From JAHJRN01 sp043805355 (GTDB lineage: Bacteria > Patescibacteriota > Patescibacteriia > 2-12-FULL-60-25): a stretch of 27,215 nucleotides of DNA. The stretch spans positions 1-27,215 of the forward strand of contig JAZDIB010000063.1 of assembly GCA_043805355.1 (NCBI GenBank), given 5' to 3'. A program made the translations under genes and the position numbers. Positions 17,037 through 24,431 of the stretch are shown here, piece by piece; position 1 is the stretch's first letter; the number at the start of each line of letters is the position of its first letter. The notes below the pieces were generated by a model. That model was not told where the DNA came from, searched no databases, and saw only the letters and a list, made by a program, of their open reading frames with translations.

Positions 17037-17104
17037 GTCATCCTGAGGCTCCTGCGAAGGACCTTCAGATTATTCGGAAGATTCTTCGTCGGACTCAGAA
17101 TGAC
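17037..17104. repeat. 68-bp palindromic repeat between tyrS and argS
   Basis: The ends GTCATCCTGAG (17037-17047) and CTCAGAATGAC (17094-17104) are inverted repeats matching at ten of eleven positions. Internal parts share AGGACCTTC with the element in valS. It nearly fills the gap and ends ten bases before the argS start. Confidence 0.8.
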
Positions 17105-17113
17105 AGATTCTCT

Positions 17114-18973
17114 ATGACCTACGCCTGGGACGCCATCAAGTCGCACATCGCGCGCACCATCGGGGAGGCCGCGGGTTTGGACGTGAAGCCGGGCGACCTC
17201 GTGGCACCGCCGACACCGGACCTCGGCGACCTCGCGTACGGCTGCTTCGGCATCTCCAAGGTCGTGAAGAAGAGTCCGGCGGACGTGGCGAAGGACCTCG
17301 CGACGAAGATCAAGGCCGACACCGACGGCATCGCGGCCGTGTCCGCGGCCGGGCCGTACCTCAACATCACGTTGGTGGGCGCGGAGCTCGCAGGGCGCGT
17401 CGTGAAGGACGTCGAGAACCTGAAGGCGGCCTACGGCAAGTCCGACGACGGCAAGGGCAAGCAGCTCATGTTGGAGTACGCGAACCAGAACACGCACAAG
17501 GAAGTCCATGTCGGGCACGCGCGTCCGTTCCTGCTCGGCGCGTCGGTCGCGCGGCTCCTGCAGTTCGCGGGATGGCAGGTCGTGACGGCCGGGTACCACG
17601 GCGATGTCGGCGCGCACGTGGCCAAGTGCCTGTGGCAGCTCGTCCGGACCGAGGCCGCGAAGATCCCTCGGCCCAAGGCGAGGAAGGATTCGACGAATTG
17701 GGCGAAGGCGTCGGAGGACGCGTGGGCTGGCCACGTGCTCGCGACGTTCGAGGAATCCATGGCCAAGGCCGTGGTCGACGCCGTCCCGAAGGCGGACCGT
17801 TCCGGCAGGTTCCTCGGGTCGGTCTACACGGAATCGACCAAGGCCCTCGAGGCGAGGGAAGAGGCGAAGGAAGAGGTCTCGGCCGTGCTGAAGAAGCTCG
17901 AGGCCGGGGACGCCGCGTGGATGAAGCTCTGGAAGGAGACGCGCCGTTGGTCCATCGCCGAGTTCTCGGCCATCTACGAGGACCTCGGCATGGACATCGA
18001 CAAGACGTATTTCGAGAGCGACATGGTGAAGGAGGGGCAGGCCATGGTGGCGTCGCTCGTGAAGAAGGGCATCGCCAAGGAGAGCCAGGGCGCCGTCATC
18101 GTGGATCTCGGAGATCCCTCGACGAATCTCGGGACAGGGCTCGGCGTGCTCGTCATCCGTCGGTCGGACGGGACGTCGCTGTATTCGACGAAGGACCTCG
18201 CGCTGGCGTTCCGGAAGGTGAAGGAATATCCGAAGCTCGGACGCAGCATCATCATGATCGACAACCGGCAGTCGCTGTACTTCAAGCAGCTCTTCCGGAC
18301 GCTCCAGCTCATGGGCATGACGCAGGCCCTGGAGATGCTCGGGTTCGAGTTCGTGACGCTGAAGTCCGGCGCCATGTCGAGCCGCGAGGGGAACGTGGTC
18401 ACGCTCCAGTCGTTCCGCGAGGAGGTCCTGGCGTACGCCAAGCAGGAGACGCGGAACCGGCATGCCGAGTGGCCGAACGGGAAGGTCGAGCACGTCGCGT
18501 GGTGCCTCGCCATGGGCGGCATCAAGTTCGGGATGCTGAAGCAGGACAGCGACAAGATCATCGTGTTCGACCTCGAGAAGGCGCTCTCGTTCGACGGGGC
18601 GACCGGGCCGTACATCCAGTACGCGACGACGCGGCTCGGATCCATCCTCAAGACAGCCGGCTGGGAAGCGGGGAAGGGGACGAAAGCCGGGGACCTCGAG
18701 GCTCTGGAACATCCGGCGGAGAAGCGTCTTGCCCTTGCCATCGCGGAATTCCCCCGTGCCGCCAAGCGCGCCGCGGAGGAACTGCGGCCCGGCGTCATGG
18801 CGCAGTGGTGCCTGGACATGGCGACGCGCTCGAACGAGTTCTACCGCGACGTCCCGGTCATCGATGCGCCCCTCGGCGTGAAGCAGGCGCGGTTGCGCCT
18901 CGTCGCGTCCGCCCGCTCCGTCCTCATGCTCGGCTTGACCCTGCTCGGCATCCCGATCCCCGAAGAGATGTAG
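17114..18973 (+). CDS. argS: Arginyl-tRNA synthetase
   Basis: Class Ia synthetase charging tRNA-Arg, 619 residues. The N-terminal Add-1 domain (about 1-110) recognises the tRNA D-loop. The catalytic domain contains YANQNTHKEVHVGHARPFLLG in two overlapping motifs, HVGH at 132-135, and a KMSKS-loop equivalent AMSSREGNVV (Met421-Ser-Ser-Arg). The C-terminal DALR anticodon-binding domain (about 490-619) includes SFDGATGPYIQYATTRLGSI at its boundary. The start reads TCTATG without a Shine-Dalgarno. Promoter sequence is poor: only a weak CAGAAT sits twelve bases before the ATG, and the gene may be read through from tyrS. Confidence 0.96.
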   Translation: MTYAWDAIKSHIARTIGEAAGLDVKPGDLVAPPTPDLGDLAYGCFGISKVVKKSPADVAKDLATKIKADTDGIAAVSAAGPYLNITLVGAELAGRVVKDVENLKAAYGKSDDGKGKQLMLEYANQNTHKEVHVGHARPFLLGASVARLLQFAGWQVVTAGYHGDVGAHVAKCLWQLVRTEAAKIPRPKARKDSTNWAKASEDAWAGHVLATFEESMAKAVVDAVPKADRSGRFLGSVYTESTKALEAREEAKEEVSAVLKKLEAGDAAWMKLWKETRRWSIAEFSAIYEDLGMDIDKTYFESDMVKEGQAMVASLVKKGIAKESQGAVIVDLGDPSTNLGTGLGVLVIRRSDGTSLYSTKDLALAFRKVKEYPKLGRSIIMIDNRQSLYFKQLFRTLQLMGMTQALEMLGFEFVTLKSGAMSSREGNVVTLQSFREEVLAYAKQETRNRHAEWPNGKVEHVAWCLAMGGIKFGMLKQDSDKIIVFDLEKALSFDGATGPYIQYATTRLGSILKTAGWEAGKGTKAGDLEALEHPAEKRLALAIAEFPRAAKRAAEELRPGVMAQWCLDMATRSNEFYRDVPVIDAPLGVKQARLRLVASARSVLMLGLTLLGIPIPEEM

Positions 18974-18994
18974 CCCCGCCGCAGGGGTTCCCCC

Positions 18995-20569
18995 ATGCAC
19001 CTCCTGACCTCCAGCCTGACCCCCTCCATCGGCATCGCCGCCTCGGTGTTCGGCCTTGGCGTGCTCGCGTGGTGGCGGAACCGGTGGGCCCGCGGCAGCT
19101 TCCTGTTCGCGCTCATCGCGATGGTCCTGGCGCTGTGGACGTCGGTGGACTGGTTCCAGGGGATGCGGACTTCCGCGCTCCCGTCGCAGATCACGGTCTG
19201 GCGCGTCATGTTCTACCTCTCGGCGTGCTTCGCGCCGTCGCTCGCGCTCCACGCGTCCGCCATCCTCGGGGCGCGTCCGTTCCGGCTCAAGACGTTCGTC
19301 ACGTACGCCGTCTCCCTCGCGCTGTTCTTCCTCATCGATTCCGCGTTCCTCCTCCGGGCTTCCTATCCGGCGGCCGCGCTCGGCTATGCACTGCTGGATT
19401 TCGGCGTCATCTCGGCCGTGGTCTTCCACATGGGTGCGCTCGCGACGGTCGCGGCGCGGCTCATGCCGGCCTCGTACGACGAATCGTCCCCGCGCGACGA
19501 CCGTCGCCGCATGATCTACGGATTCGTCCTCCTCGCCCTATTCCTGCTCGCGGGGTTCTTCCAGTTCGTGGCCAGCCCTCTCCCCGCAGGCATGGTGGTT
19601 GCCACCCTCGCCCTCGGGTTCTTCGTGGTGTCGGCCATGGCGTTCATCCGTGTCCGCCTGTTCGAGATCGAGGTCACGCCGCTCGAGGTGTTCCTCCTGC
19701 TCCTCATCTCGGGCGCCACGGTCGTGGTCCTGGAATCCGATACCGCGGCCGCCGCCATCCTCTCGTTCGTGAGAGCCGCCTTCATCGGCGTCTTCGGCGT
19801 CATGGCGGTCAACGCGGTCCGACGCGAGGCGGCGCGCCGGCGGGCGGTCGAGCGGATGAACTGCGCGCTCGTCTCCGTCGACGAGGAGAAGACGGACTTC
19901 GTGAACATGATGGCGCATCAGCTGCGCGGCCCCCTCGGTGGCATCCGGTTCTCGTCCGATATGCTCATCCGCGGCGATTACGGCGCGCTCCCAGAGAAGG
20001 CCCGCGACGTCATCCGCCTCATCAAGAACGGCGCGGATCGGCTGCTCTCCCTCTCGGAAACCGCGTTGAACGCGGCGAGGTCGGAGGCGGGCGTCTTCCG
20101 GACCGAGCGGACCATCGTGGATCCGACCGCCGAGATCCAGACGCTCCTCGGCGAGGTCCGGCCGTTCGCGGTCGCCAAGGGTATCGCGCTTGAGGCGCGC
20201 ATCTCGGACGTCCCGGAGCGGCTCAGCATCGACGCCGAGATCCTGCGGAACGTCACCTTCAATCTCGTGGACAACGCCATCAAATACACGGACGAGGGGC
20301 GCGTGGACGTGGAGGTCTTCCTGCGGGACGGACGGCTCACGGTCGAGGTCACGGATACGGGCGCTGGCCTATCGCATGCGGACATCGAAGGACTTTTCAA
20401 GCGGTTCCATCGCACCGGCGACGGCAAGCGGCAGGGCGTCGGACTCGGGCTGTACGTCGTGAAGAAGCTCCTGGACGCCGCGCATGGATCCGTCGCGGTC
20501 GAGAGCCCGGGTCGAGGGAAGGGGAGCAGGTTCACGGCGGAAATCCCCTGCGGACAGGTTGACGGGTAG
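18995..20569 (+). CDS. Membrane sensor histidine kinase
   Basis: A 524-residue sensor kinase. The N-terminal 270 residues hold seven to nine hydrophobic helices (for example IGIAASVFGLGVLAWW and FLFALIAMVLALW) with very short loops, so the sensor is probably in or near the membrane. The dimerisation box is FVNMMAHQLRGPLGGIRFSS with phospho-acceptor His308. ATPase boxes are N (NLVDNAIKYTDEG), G1 (VTDTGAGLS), F (LFKRFHRT) and G2 (GVGLGLYVVKKLL). It starts 22 bases after argS with no Shine-Dalgarno. No response regulator gene is adjacent; the only receiver in the window is the frameshifted one at 451. Partner and signal are unknown. Confidence 0.93.
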   Translation: MHLLTSSLTPSIGIAASVFGLGVLAWWRNRWARGSFLFALIAMVLALWTSVDWFQGMRTSALPSQITVWRVMFYLSACFAPSLALHASAILGARPFRLKTFVTYAVSLALFFLIDSAFLLRASYPAAALGYALLDFGVISAVVFHMGALATVAARLMPASYDESSPRDDRRRMIYGFVLLALFLLAGFFQFVASPLPAGMVVATLALGFFVVSAMAFIRVRLFEIEVTPLEVFLLLLISGATVVVLESDTAAAAILSFVRAAFIGVFGVMAVNAVRREAARRRAVERMNCALVSVDEEKTDFVNMMAHQLRGPLGGIRFSSDMLIRGDYGALPEKARDVIRLIKNGADRLLSLSETALNAARSEAGVFRTERTIVDPTAEIQTLLGEVRPFAVAKGIALEARISDVPERLSIDAEILRNVTFNLVDNAIKYTDEGRVDVEVFLRDGRLTVEVTDTGAGLSHADIEGLFKRFHRTGDGKRQGVGLGLYVVKKLLDAAHGSVAVESPGRGKGSRFTAEIPCGQVDG

Positions 20570-20588
20570 CCTGCACGTCGCGTACGGT
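20559..20588 (+). promoter_or_regulatory. Possible promoter of the bactofilin gene
   Basis: TTGACG (20559-20564), 18 bases, TACGGT (20583-20588), overlapping the 3' end of the kinase gene. The leader to 20608 would be about 12 bases. Confidence 0.4.
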
Positions 20589-20607
20589 TCGTTCGATTGA
20601 CGTCCCT

Positions 20608-21051
20608 ATGTCCATGTTCACGAGCTCAAAGCGCGAAGAAAATATGCCAGAAGACCACTCATACGGCGGCAGGCCCTCGCCCGCGACCGTCATCGCGGGG
20701 GGTGTACGCGTCGAAGGCGAGTTCTCGAGCCAGGGTGATGTGCTCATCGAGGGGGAGGTACACGGCAACGTCACCACGTCAGGCATGTTGACTGTGGGCC
20801 CGCAAGCCAGGCTCAAGGCCGGGGTGAAGGCGGAGAAAGCCATCATCGCCGGGGTCATTGAGGGGAACCTCGAGGTGGGGTCGCATCTCGACATCAAGTC
20901 CACGGCCAGCATCCTCGGCGACATCGTTTGCCAGACGGCGACCATAGAGTCGGGCGCCACCGTGGATGGTCGGGTCATCATCGGCTCGAAAGCCGCCCAG
21001 AACGGCGCGAAGCATGGTGCGAAAGGCCACGACACGAAGGAGGCTGAATGA
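20608..21051 (+). CDS. Bactofilin family cytoskeletal protein
   Basis: A 147-residue bactofilin (DUF583). Residues about 25-125 form repeated short beta strands with regular Val/Ile and Gly spacing, such as TVIAGGVRVEGEFSSQGDVL and VHGNVTTSGMLTVG, as expected for a right-handed beta helix that polymerises without nucleotide. Flanking tails are polar: Lys/Glu/Pro-rich at the N terminus and Lys/Gly/His-rich at the C terminus. Bactofilins scaffold cell-shape and envelope functions at the inner membrane. The ATG at 20608 (CCTATG) is preferred; a second at 20644 is possible. The stop overlaps the next gene start (ATGA), suggesting a two-gene operon. Confidence 0.93.
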   Translation: MSMFTSSKREENMPEDHSYGGRPSPATVIAGGVRVEGEFSSQGDVLIEGEVHGNVTTSGMLTVGPQARLKAGVKAEKAIIAGVIEGNLEVGSHLDIKSTASILGDIVCQTATIESGATVDGRVIIGSKAAQNGAKHGAKGHDTKEAE

Positions 21052-21908
21052 ACCCCGCCTACGCCTACATCTACGACGACTTCCTGTCGAATCGCGGTTT
21101 TGAGCGAGACATCGCGACGCTGGAGACTAAGCTGAACACCTATGAGCTCGCCGGGCGCATCGGGCGTCTTGCGCTGTTCCGGAGCGCGAAGGACCTCGTC
21201 GAAGGGTTGGTGCGCCAGGGCGCTACGACCATCGTCGTGGTCGGCAACGACACGACGCTCGACAAGACGATGTGGTTTTTGCCTGATTTGGACGTGACGG
21301 TCGGCTACATCCCGCTCACGGGACCGAGCGAGGTCGCAAAGTTGCTCGGCATCCCGGTCGGGGTGGAGGCATGCGACGTGCTTGCGGCGCGGCTTGTTGA
21401 GACGATCGATATGGGACGCGTGGACGACCGGTACTTTTTGACGGAGATCGCCCTGCCCGCGACCATCGCCTCCCTCGAGATCGAGGGGCAATACAGCGTC
21501 TCGTCCATGCACGGCGGGTCGCTCACGGTCCGGAACCTCGGTGGTCGCGTCGGGTCCGAGATGGTCGTGGCCGACGCCAAGGACGGCTTCCTGGAAGCTG
21601 TCATCGTCCCGTTGCCCGAGGAGCGCAAGACGTCGCTCTGGAAACGGGCGACGGCCGTGAAAGGGACGTCCATCCACCTGCGCAACGGCATCATCGTCTC
21701 GAAGGATCCGGTCGAGGCCATCGTGGACAACCACGCGGTCAGCGGGTTCAGGTTCGAGGTCAGCGTCGTCCCGAAGAAACTCCGCATCATCACGGGCCGC
21801 GGTCGCCGTTTAGGTAACGCAGGGGCCTTGTCAGACCATGGGAGGAATGGTACTGTCCGTTCCGCGCAAAAGCGCTCCCTCACATCCCGGCTCTCGTTTC
21901 CGAGATGA
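21048..21908 (+). CDS. Diacylglycerol kinase catalytic-domain-like protein
   Basis: A 286-residue protein resembling the DAGK/sphingosine kinase/NAD kinase fold. The N-terminal lobe (AYIYDDFL, then TIVVVGNDTTLDKTMWFL) places GNDTT where active family members have GGDGT, and TVGYIPLTGPSEVAKLLGIP matches the PLGTxNxxAxxLGIP region with changes. The C-terminal beta-sandwich follows. Loss of Gly residues in the nucleotide loop leaves activity uncertain. This gene has a rare Shine-Dalgarno here, AAGGAGG (21037-21043), four bases from the ATG. The last ~30 residues are basic and low in complexity, are encoded by DNA that also carries a promoter and a repeat-like stretch, and may be an extension after loss of an earlier stop. 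Confidence 0.75.
   Translation: MNPAYAYIYDDFLSNRGFERDIATLETKLNTYELAGRIGRLALFRSAKDLVEGLVRQGATTIVVVGNDTTLDKTMWFLPDLDVTVGYIPLTGPSEVAKLLGIPVGVEACDVLAARLVETIDMGRVDDRYFLTEIALPATIASLEIEGQYSVSSMHGGSLTVRNLGGRVGSEMVVADAKDGFLEAVIVPLPEERKTSLWKRATAVKGTSIHLRNGIIVSKDPVEAIVDNHAVSGFRFEVSVVPKKLRIITGRGRRLGNAGALSDHGRNGTVRSAQKRSLTSRLSFPR
21828..21856 (+). promoter_or_regulatory. Promoter for tRNA-Leu inside the preceding gene
   Basis: TTGTCA (21828-21833), 17 bases, TACTGT (21851-21856) with TGG in front as an extended -10. It lies inside the 3' end of the kinase-like gene and would give an 80-base leader before the tRNA. Confidence 0.5.
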
Positions 21909-21942
21909 CGGATGAGGTCGAAGTTCTTCGGAAATTTCATAG

Positions 21943-22030
21943 GCTCAGGTGGCGGAATTTGGTATACGCACCAGCTTGAGGTGCTGGCGGGAGCAATCCC
22001 TTGGAGGTTCGAGTCCTCTCCTGAGCACCA
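21943..22030 (+). tRNA. tRNA-Leu, anticodon GAG
   Basis: A class II tRNA of 88 bases with encoded CCA. The acceptor GCTCAGG pairs fully with CCTGAGC, the anticodon stem is CCAGC/GCTGG with loop TTGAGGT (anticodon 21978-21980), there is a long variable arm, and the T stem GGAGG/CCTCT encloses TTCGAGT. GAG reads leucine codons CUC and CUU. Confidence 0.97.
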
Positions 22031-22065
22031 CGTAAAAACTCCCGCTCAACGGGAGTTGTTACGTG
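22029..22065 (+). terminator. Strong hairpin after tRNA-Leu
   Basis: ACGTAA/TTACGT (22030-22035 with 22059-22064) and AACTCCCG/CGGGAGTT (22037-22044 with 22050-22057) form one stem around CTCAA with a single A/G mismatch. No T-run follows, so it may serve as a processing or pausing structure rather than a classical terminator. Confidence 0.6.
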
Positions 22066-22100
22066 CAAGAAAAAATCGTGCATCGGCTGGTGTTCGTTCG

Positions 22101-22129
22101 TGGACAACGGGACGGAAACGCCTTACACT
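22101..22129 (+). promoter_or_regulatory. Promoter of tRNA-Val(UAC)
   Basis: TGGACA (22101-22106), 17 bases, TACACT (22124-22129). Predicted transcription start near 22136, about twelve bases before the mature tRNA. Confidence 0.65.
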
Positions 22130-22147
22130 CGACCACCGAAGGCGCAC

Positions 22148-22224
22148 GGACGCTTAGCTCAGTTGGTTAGAGCATCTCATTTACACTGAGAGGGTCGTAG
22201 GTTCGAATCCTACAGCGTCCACCA
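22148..22224 (+). tRNA. tRNA-Val, anticodon UAC
   Basis: A complete 77-base tRNA with encoded CCA. Acceptor GGACGCT/AGCGTCC, D stem GCTC/GAGC, anticodon stem TCTCA/TGAGA with loop TTTACAC (anticodon 22182-22184), and T-loop TTCGAAT. It reads GUA and, by wobble, other valine codons, complementing the GAC isoacceptor at 8071. Confidence 0.97.
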
Positions 22225-22228
22225 GATG

Positions 22229-22254
22229 AAGGGCTGACGGAAACGTCGGCTTTT
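22229..22254 (+). terminator. Terminator of tRNA-Val(UAC)
   Basis: Stem AAGGGCTGACG (22229-22239) with CGTCGGC plus TTTT (22244-22254) around GAAA, containing G-T pairs, and ending in a T-run. Confidence 0.75.
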
Positions 22255-22260
22255 CGTTTG

Positions 22261-22289
22261 TTGCCGGGGGGTGCCGGACGCGTTACCCT
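22261..22289 (+). promoter_or_regulatory. Promoter of the hydrolase/Nudix pair
   Basis: TTGCCG (22261-22266), 17 bases, TACCCT (22284-22289). The -10 ends seven bases before the ATG at 22297, predicting a leaderless mRNA. Confidence 0.6.
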
Positions 22290-22296
22290 CCCTCGT

Positions 22297-22842
22297 ATGG
22301 AAATCATCCTTGTGCACGGACTTCTCGGTCATCCTAGGAACGCGTGGTTCCCGTGGCTCATCGGCGAATTGGAGCAGCGAGGCATCAGCGTCCGTAGCCT
22401 TGAGATGCCGAACCCGGCGATTCCGGACCGCGAGGCCTGGGTTCGGACCGTGAAGGACGCCATCGTGCATCCCGACCATACGATCCTCGTCGGCCACTCG
22501 TTGGGATGCGCGACTATCCTCCAGGCCATCGCGGATTTTCCGGCGGCGTCATTTCCGCGCATCGTGCTCGTCGCGGGATTCGGGCGTCCGTTCATGGCGG
22601 CGTTAGAGTCATGGTTCCCGTCGGCCCTCGATTTCGAGCGGATCCGTCCGGTCAGCCACGCCTGGACCGTCATCCATTCCACGAATGACCATCTCGTCCC
22701 ATTCGAGGAGGGGACTTGGCTCGCGGATCGGCTCCATACGCAGCTCATCGCGAAACAGAACGGACATTTCCGCCTCCGTGAAGGCGGGCAGCATATTCCG
22801 GAAGTGCTCGAGGCCATCCTTGCGACACGCGAAGACACATGA
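22297..22842 (+). CDS. Small serine hydrolase of the RBBP9/YdeN type
   Basis: A 181-residue alpha/beta hydrolase. The first strand and oxyanion turn are IILVHGLLGHPRNAW; the nucleophile elbow is GHSLGC with Ser68, the acid is probably Asp131 in STNDHLVP, and the base is His157 in QNGHF. Length, the NAW motif after the oxyanion turn and the late NGHF agree with the RBBP9/YdeN family (DUF1749/PF06821-like), whose substrates are largely unknown. An upstream in-frame start at 22258 would lie in front of the promoter and is rejected. The stop overlaps the Nudix gene (ATGA), so the two are cotranscribed. Confidence 0.9.
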   Translation: MEIILVHGLLGHPRNAWFPWLIGELEQRGISVRSLEMPNPAIPDREAWVRTVKDAIVHPDHTILVGHSLGCATILQAIADFPAASFPRIVLVAGFGRPFMAALESWFPSALDFERIRPVSHAWTVIHSTNDHLVPFEEGTWLADRLHTQLIAKQNGHFRLREGGQHIPEVLEAILATREDT

Positions 22843-23288
22843 AACGCACGACGCTTTGCTATCCCGTCCGCGACGGGAAGGTCCTGCTCGCCATGAAGAA
22901 GCGGGGATTCGGCGCGGGCAAATGGAATGGGCCCGGCGGCAAGGCGAAAGATGACGAGTCGATTGAGGATACGTGCCGCCGCGAGACGAAGGAGGAGGTC
23001 GGCGTCGACGTCGGCGTTTTGGAGGATCGCGGGGTCGTCCGGTTCGTGTTCGAGAACCGCTCCGAGTGGGACAACGCGTGCAGCATCTTCGTGACATCCG
23101 AGATCGCGGGCGAACCGGTCGAGACCGAGGAGATGCGGCCCGCATGGTATCCCGTCGACGCCCTACCGTTCGAATCCATGTGGGAAGACGATGCGATCTG
23201 GCTCGACGGCGTGCTCGCGGGAGGGGCCGTCGACGCCACGTTCTGGTTCGATCAAGACGGCAGGATGCTCCGTTGGGAGACGCGGTGA
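22839..23288 (+). CDS. Nudix hydrolase, MTH1-like (likely 8-oxo-dGTP diphosphatase)
   Basis: A 149-residue Nudix protein. The Nudix box is GKAKDDE...RRETKEEVGV (Gly34 to Val56): Glu40, Arg48, Glu49, Glu52 and Glu53 are in place and Thr50 fills the usually aliphatic position. The preceding KKRGFGAGKWNGPGG and the late WFDQDG resemble MTH1/NUDT1, which hydrolyses oxidised purine nucleotides to protect DNA. Cytosolic, magnesium-dependent by family. Start overlaps the hydrolase stop by four bases and has no Shine-Dalgarno. The substrate is inferred from resemblance only. Confidence 0.92.
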   Translation: MKRTTLCYPVRDGKVLLAMKKRGFGAGKWNGPGGKAKDDESIEDTCRRETKEEVGVDVGVLEDRGVVRFVFENRSEWDNACSIFVTSEIAGEPVETEEMRPAWYPVDALPFESMWEDDAIWLDGVLAGGAVDATFWFDQDGRMLRWETR

Positions 23289-23308
23289 TTCCTCAGCGGG
23301 TCCGAGCC

Positions 23309-23317
23309 TGATACAAT
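23309..23317 (+). promoter_or_regulatory. Extended -10 promoter of the metallo-beta-lactamase-fold gene
   Basis: TGATACAAT (TG at 23309, TACAAT 23312-23317), with only a weak TTCCTC 17 bases upstream. It ends eight bases before the ATG at 23326. Confidence 0.6.
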
Positions 23318-23325
23318 GCGACAAC

Positions 23326-24141
23326 ATGAAAGTCCTCGCGCTCGGAACGGGCGTCTGTTCGAACGGTCACCTTCCCGGCGCACGGATGCAGCCGCCCGGG
23401 TTCCTTATCGACGTGGACGGCACGCTCATCCTCCTCGACTGCAGTGAGGGCATCCGGTACCGCATCGCGGATGCCGGATATGATTACGGCGCGATCGGCC
23501 ACGTCTGCGTGACGCATGGGCATCCGGACCACGCCGCCTTGCCGCAGTTCATCCAGGCCAAGGCGTGCCGGTGTATTTTCGGTTCCGGTTGTCGCGTCGC
23601 GAATCCCTGTACGTTCTACCTCCCGCGTCCGCTTGTCGAACGGTTCCGTGCGGTCTGGGACTGGTATCAGCCGGAGAACGACGGAGGATACTGGAAGGAG
23701 TTCACCCCGACCTTCGTGCCGCTCGACGACCGCGCGACCATCGAGCTGGAGAAAGACGTCCGTCTCACCTCCTATGCCGTTCCGCACGGGTTCGGCCGCC
23801 ATCCCGCGATGTGCTTCCGGCTCGAGACGCCGGAGGGTATCGTGGCGTATTCCGGCGACAGTGGCTCATGCGACGCGCTCGTGGAGGCGGCGCATGACGC
23901 GGACCTGTTCATCTGCGAATCGGAGAACCGGATCGGCTACGTGGACGTGACGAAGTACGGGCACCTGAATCCCCGCGAGGCGGGCGAGATCGCGAAGCGG
24001 AGCCGGTGCCGGCGCCTGCGCATCACGCACACGACCGGCGAGGACGAACCCGAGGCCATCCTGCATGAGATCCGCGAGGCGGGATTCCACGGCGACGCGG
24101 CCGTGGCGCGCGACGGCGACGTCTACGTCATCGGACGATGA
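23326..24141 (+). CDS. Metallo-beta-lactamase-fold hydrolase, RNase Z-like
   Basis: A 271-residue MBL-fold enzyme. The metal site motif is VTHGHPDHAAL (His64, His66, Asp68, His69), followed by a later His in YAVPHGFGRHP, the bridging Asp in VAYSGDSG and a C-terminal His in RITHTTGED. The N-terminal LALGTGVCSNGHLPGARMQP and the SGDSG strand resemble RNase Z/ElaC and related phosphodiesterases, but no clear exosite arm is seen, so tRNA processing is only one option. An in-frame start at 23191 overlaps the Nudix gene; the ATG at 23326 follows the promoter directly and is preferred. Confidence 0.88.
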   Translation: MKVLALGTGVCSNGHLPGARMQPPGFLIDVDGTLILLDCSEGIRYRIADAGYDYGAIGHVCVTHGHPDHAALPQFIQAKACRCIFGSGCRVANPCTFYLPRPLVERFRAVWDWYQPENDGGYWKEFTPTFVPLDDRATIELEKDVRLTSYAVPHGFGRHPAMCFRLETPEGIVAYSGDSGSCDALVEAAHDADLFICESENRIGYVDVTKYGHLNPREAGEIAKRSRCRRLRITHTTGEDEPEAILHEIREAGFHGDAAVARDGDVYVIGR

Positions 24142-24152
24142 CGCGCGCCACG

Positions 24153-24161
24153 TGCTATACT
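24153..24161 (+). promoter_or_regulatory. Extended -10 promoter of the small membrane protein/methyltransferase pair
   Basis: TGCTATACT (TATACT 24156-24161) without a clear -35. It ends ten bases before the ATG at 24172. Confidence 0.6.
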
Positions 24162-24171
24162 TCACGCATCT

Positions 24172-24426
24172 ATGGGCATCTTCCTCCGTATCGTCATCGG
24201 CCTCGCCATCGCCGCCGTAGGCACATTCATGGTTTTGAAGACCCGTTTCTTCCTTGATTTTTTCGGCCCGGTCGCGTGGGCGGACGCGAAGCTCGGGAGC
24301 TCGAACCTGTTCTACAAGCTCATCGGCATCGTCATCGCGCTCGTCGGATTCCTCGTCGCCACGAACCTCTGGAACGCGTTCCTGCAGGCGACGCTCGGCT
24401 CCCTGTTCGGGTTCGGACGGACGTGA
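24172..24426 (+). CDS. Small two-helix membrane protein, unknown function
   Basis: An 84-residue protein with two hydrophobic segments, about residues 3-22 (IFLRIVIGLAIAAVGTFMVL) and 49-66 (LIGIVIALVGFLVATNLW), joined by an aromatic loop. I recognise no named family. It begins TCTATG right behind a clear extended -10 box and is followed six bases after its stop by a methyltransferase gene, so the two are likely cotranscribed. Confidence 0.82.
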   Translation: MGIFLRIVIGLAIAAVGTFMVLKTRFFLDFFGPVAWADAKLGSSNLFYKLIGIVIALVGFLVATNLWNAFLQATLGSLFGFGRT

Positions 24427-24431
24427 CGCAT

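Noticed and set aside
17018..19429. An 803-codon open frame on the reverse strand opposite argS
   Set aside because: Its composition is that of antisense GC-rich DNA (Arg, Asp, His and Leu repeats) and it has no domain; argS on the other strand is certain.
17572..20193. An 873-codon open frame on the forward strand across argS and the kinase gene
   Set aside because: It is a shadow frame of GC-rich genes: rich in Arg, Gly, Pro and His, without motifs, and it overlaps two genes with clear catalytic motifs in the proper frame.
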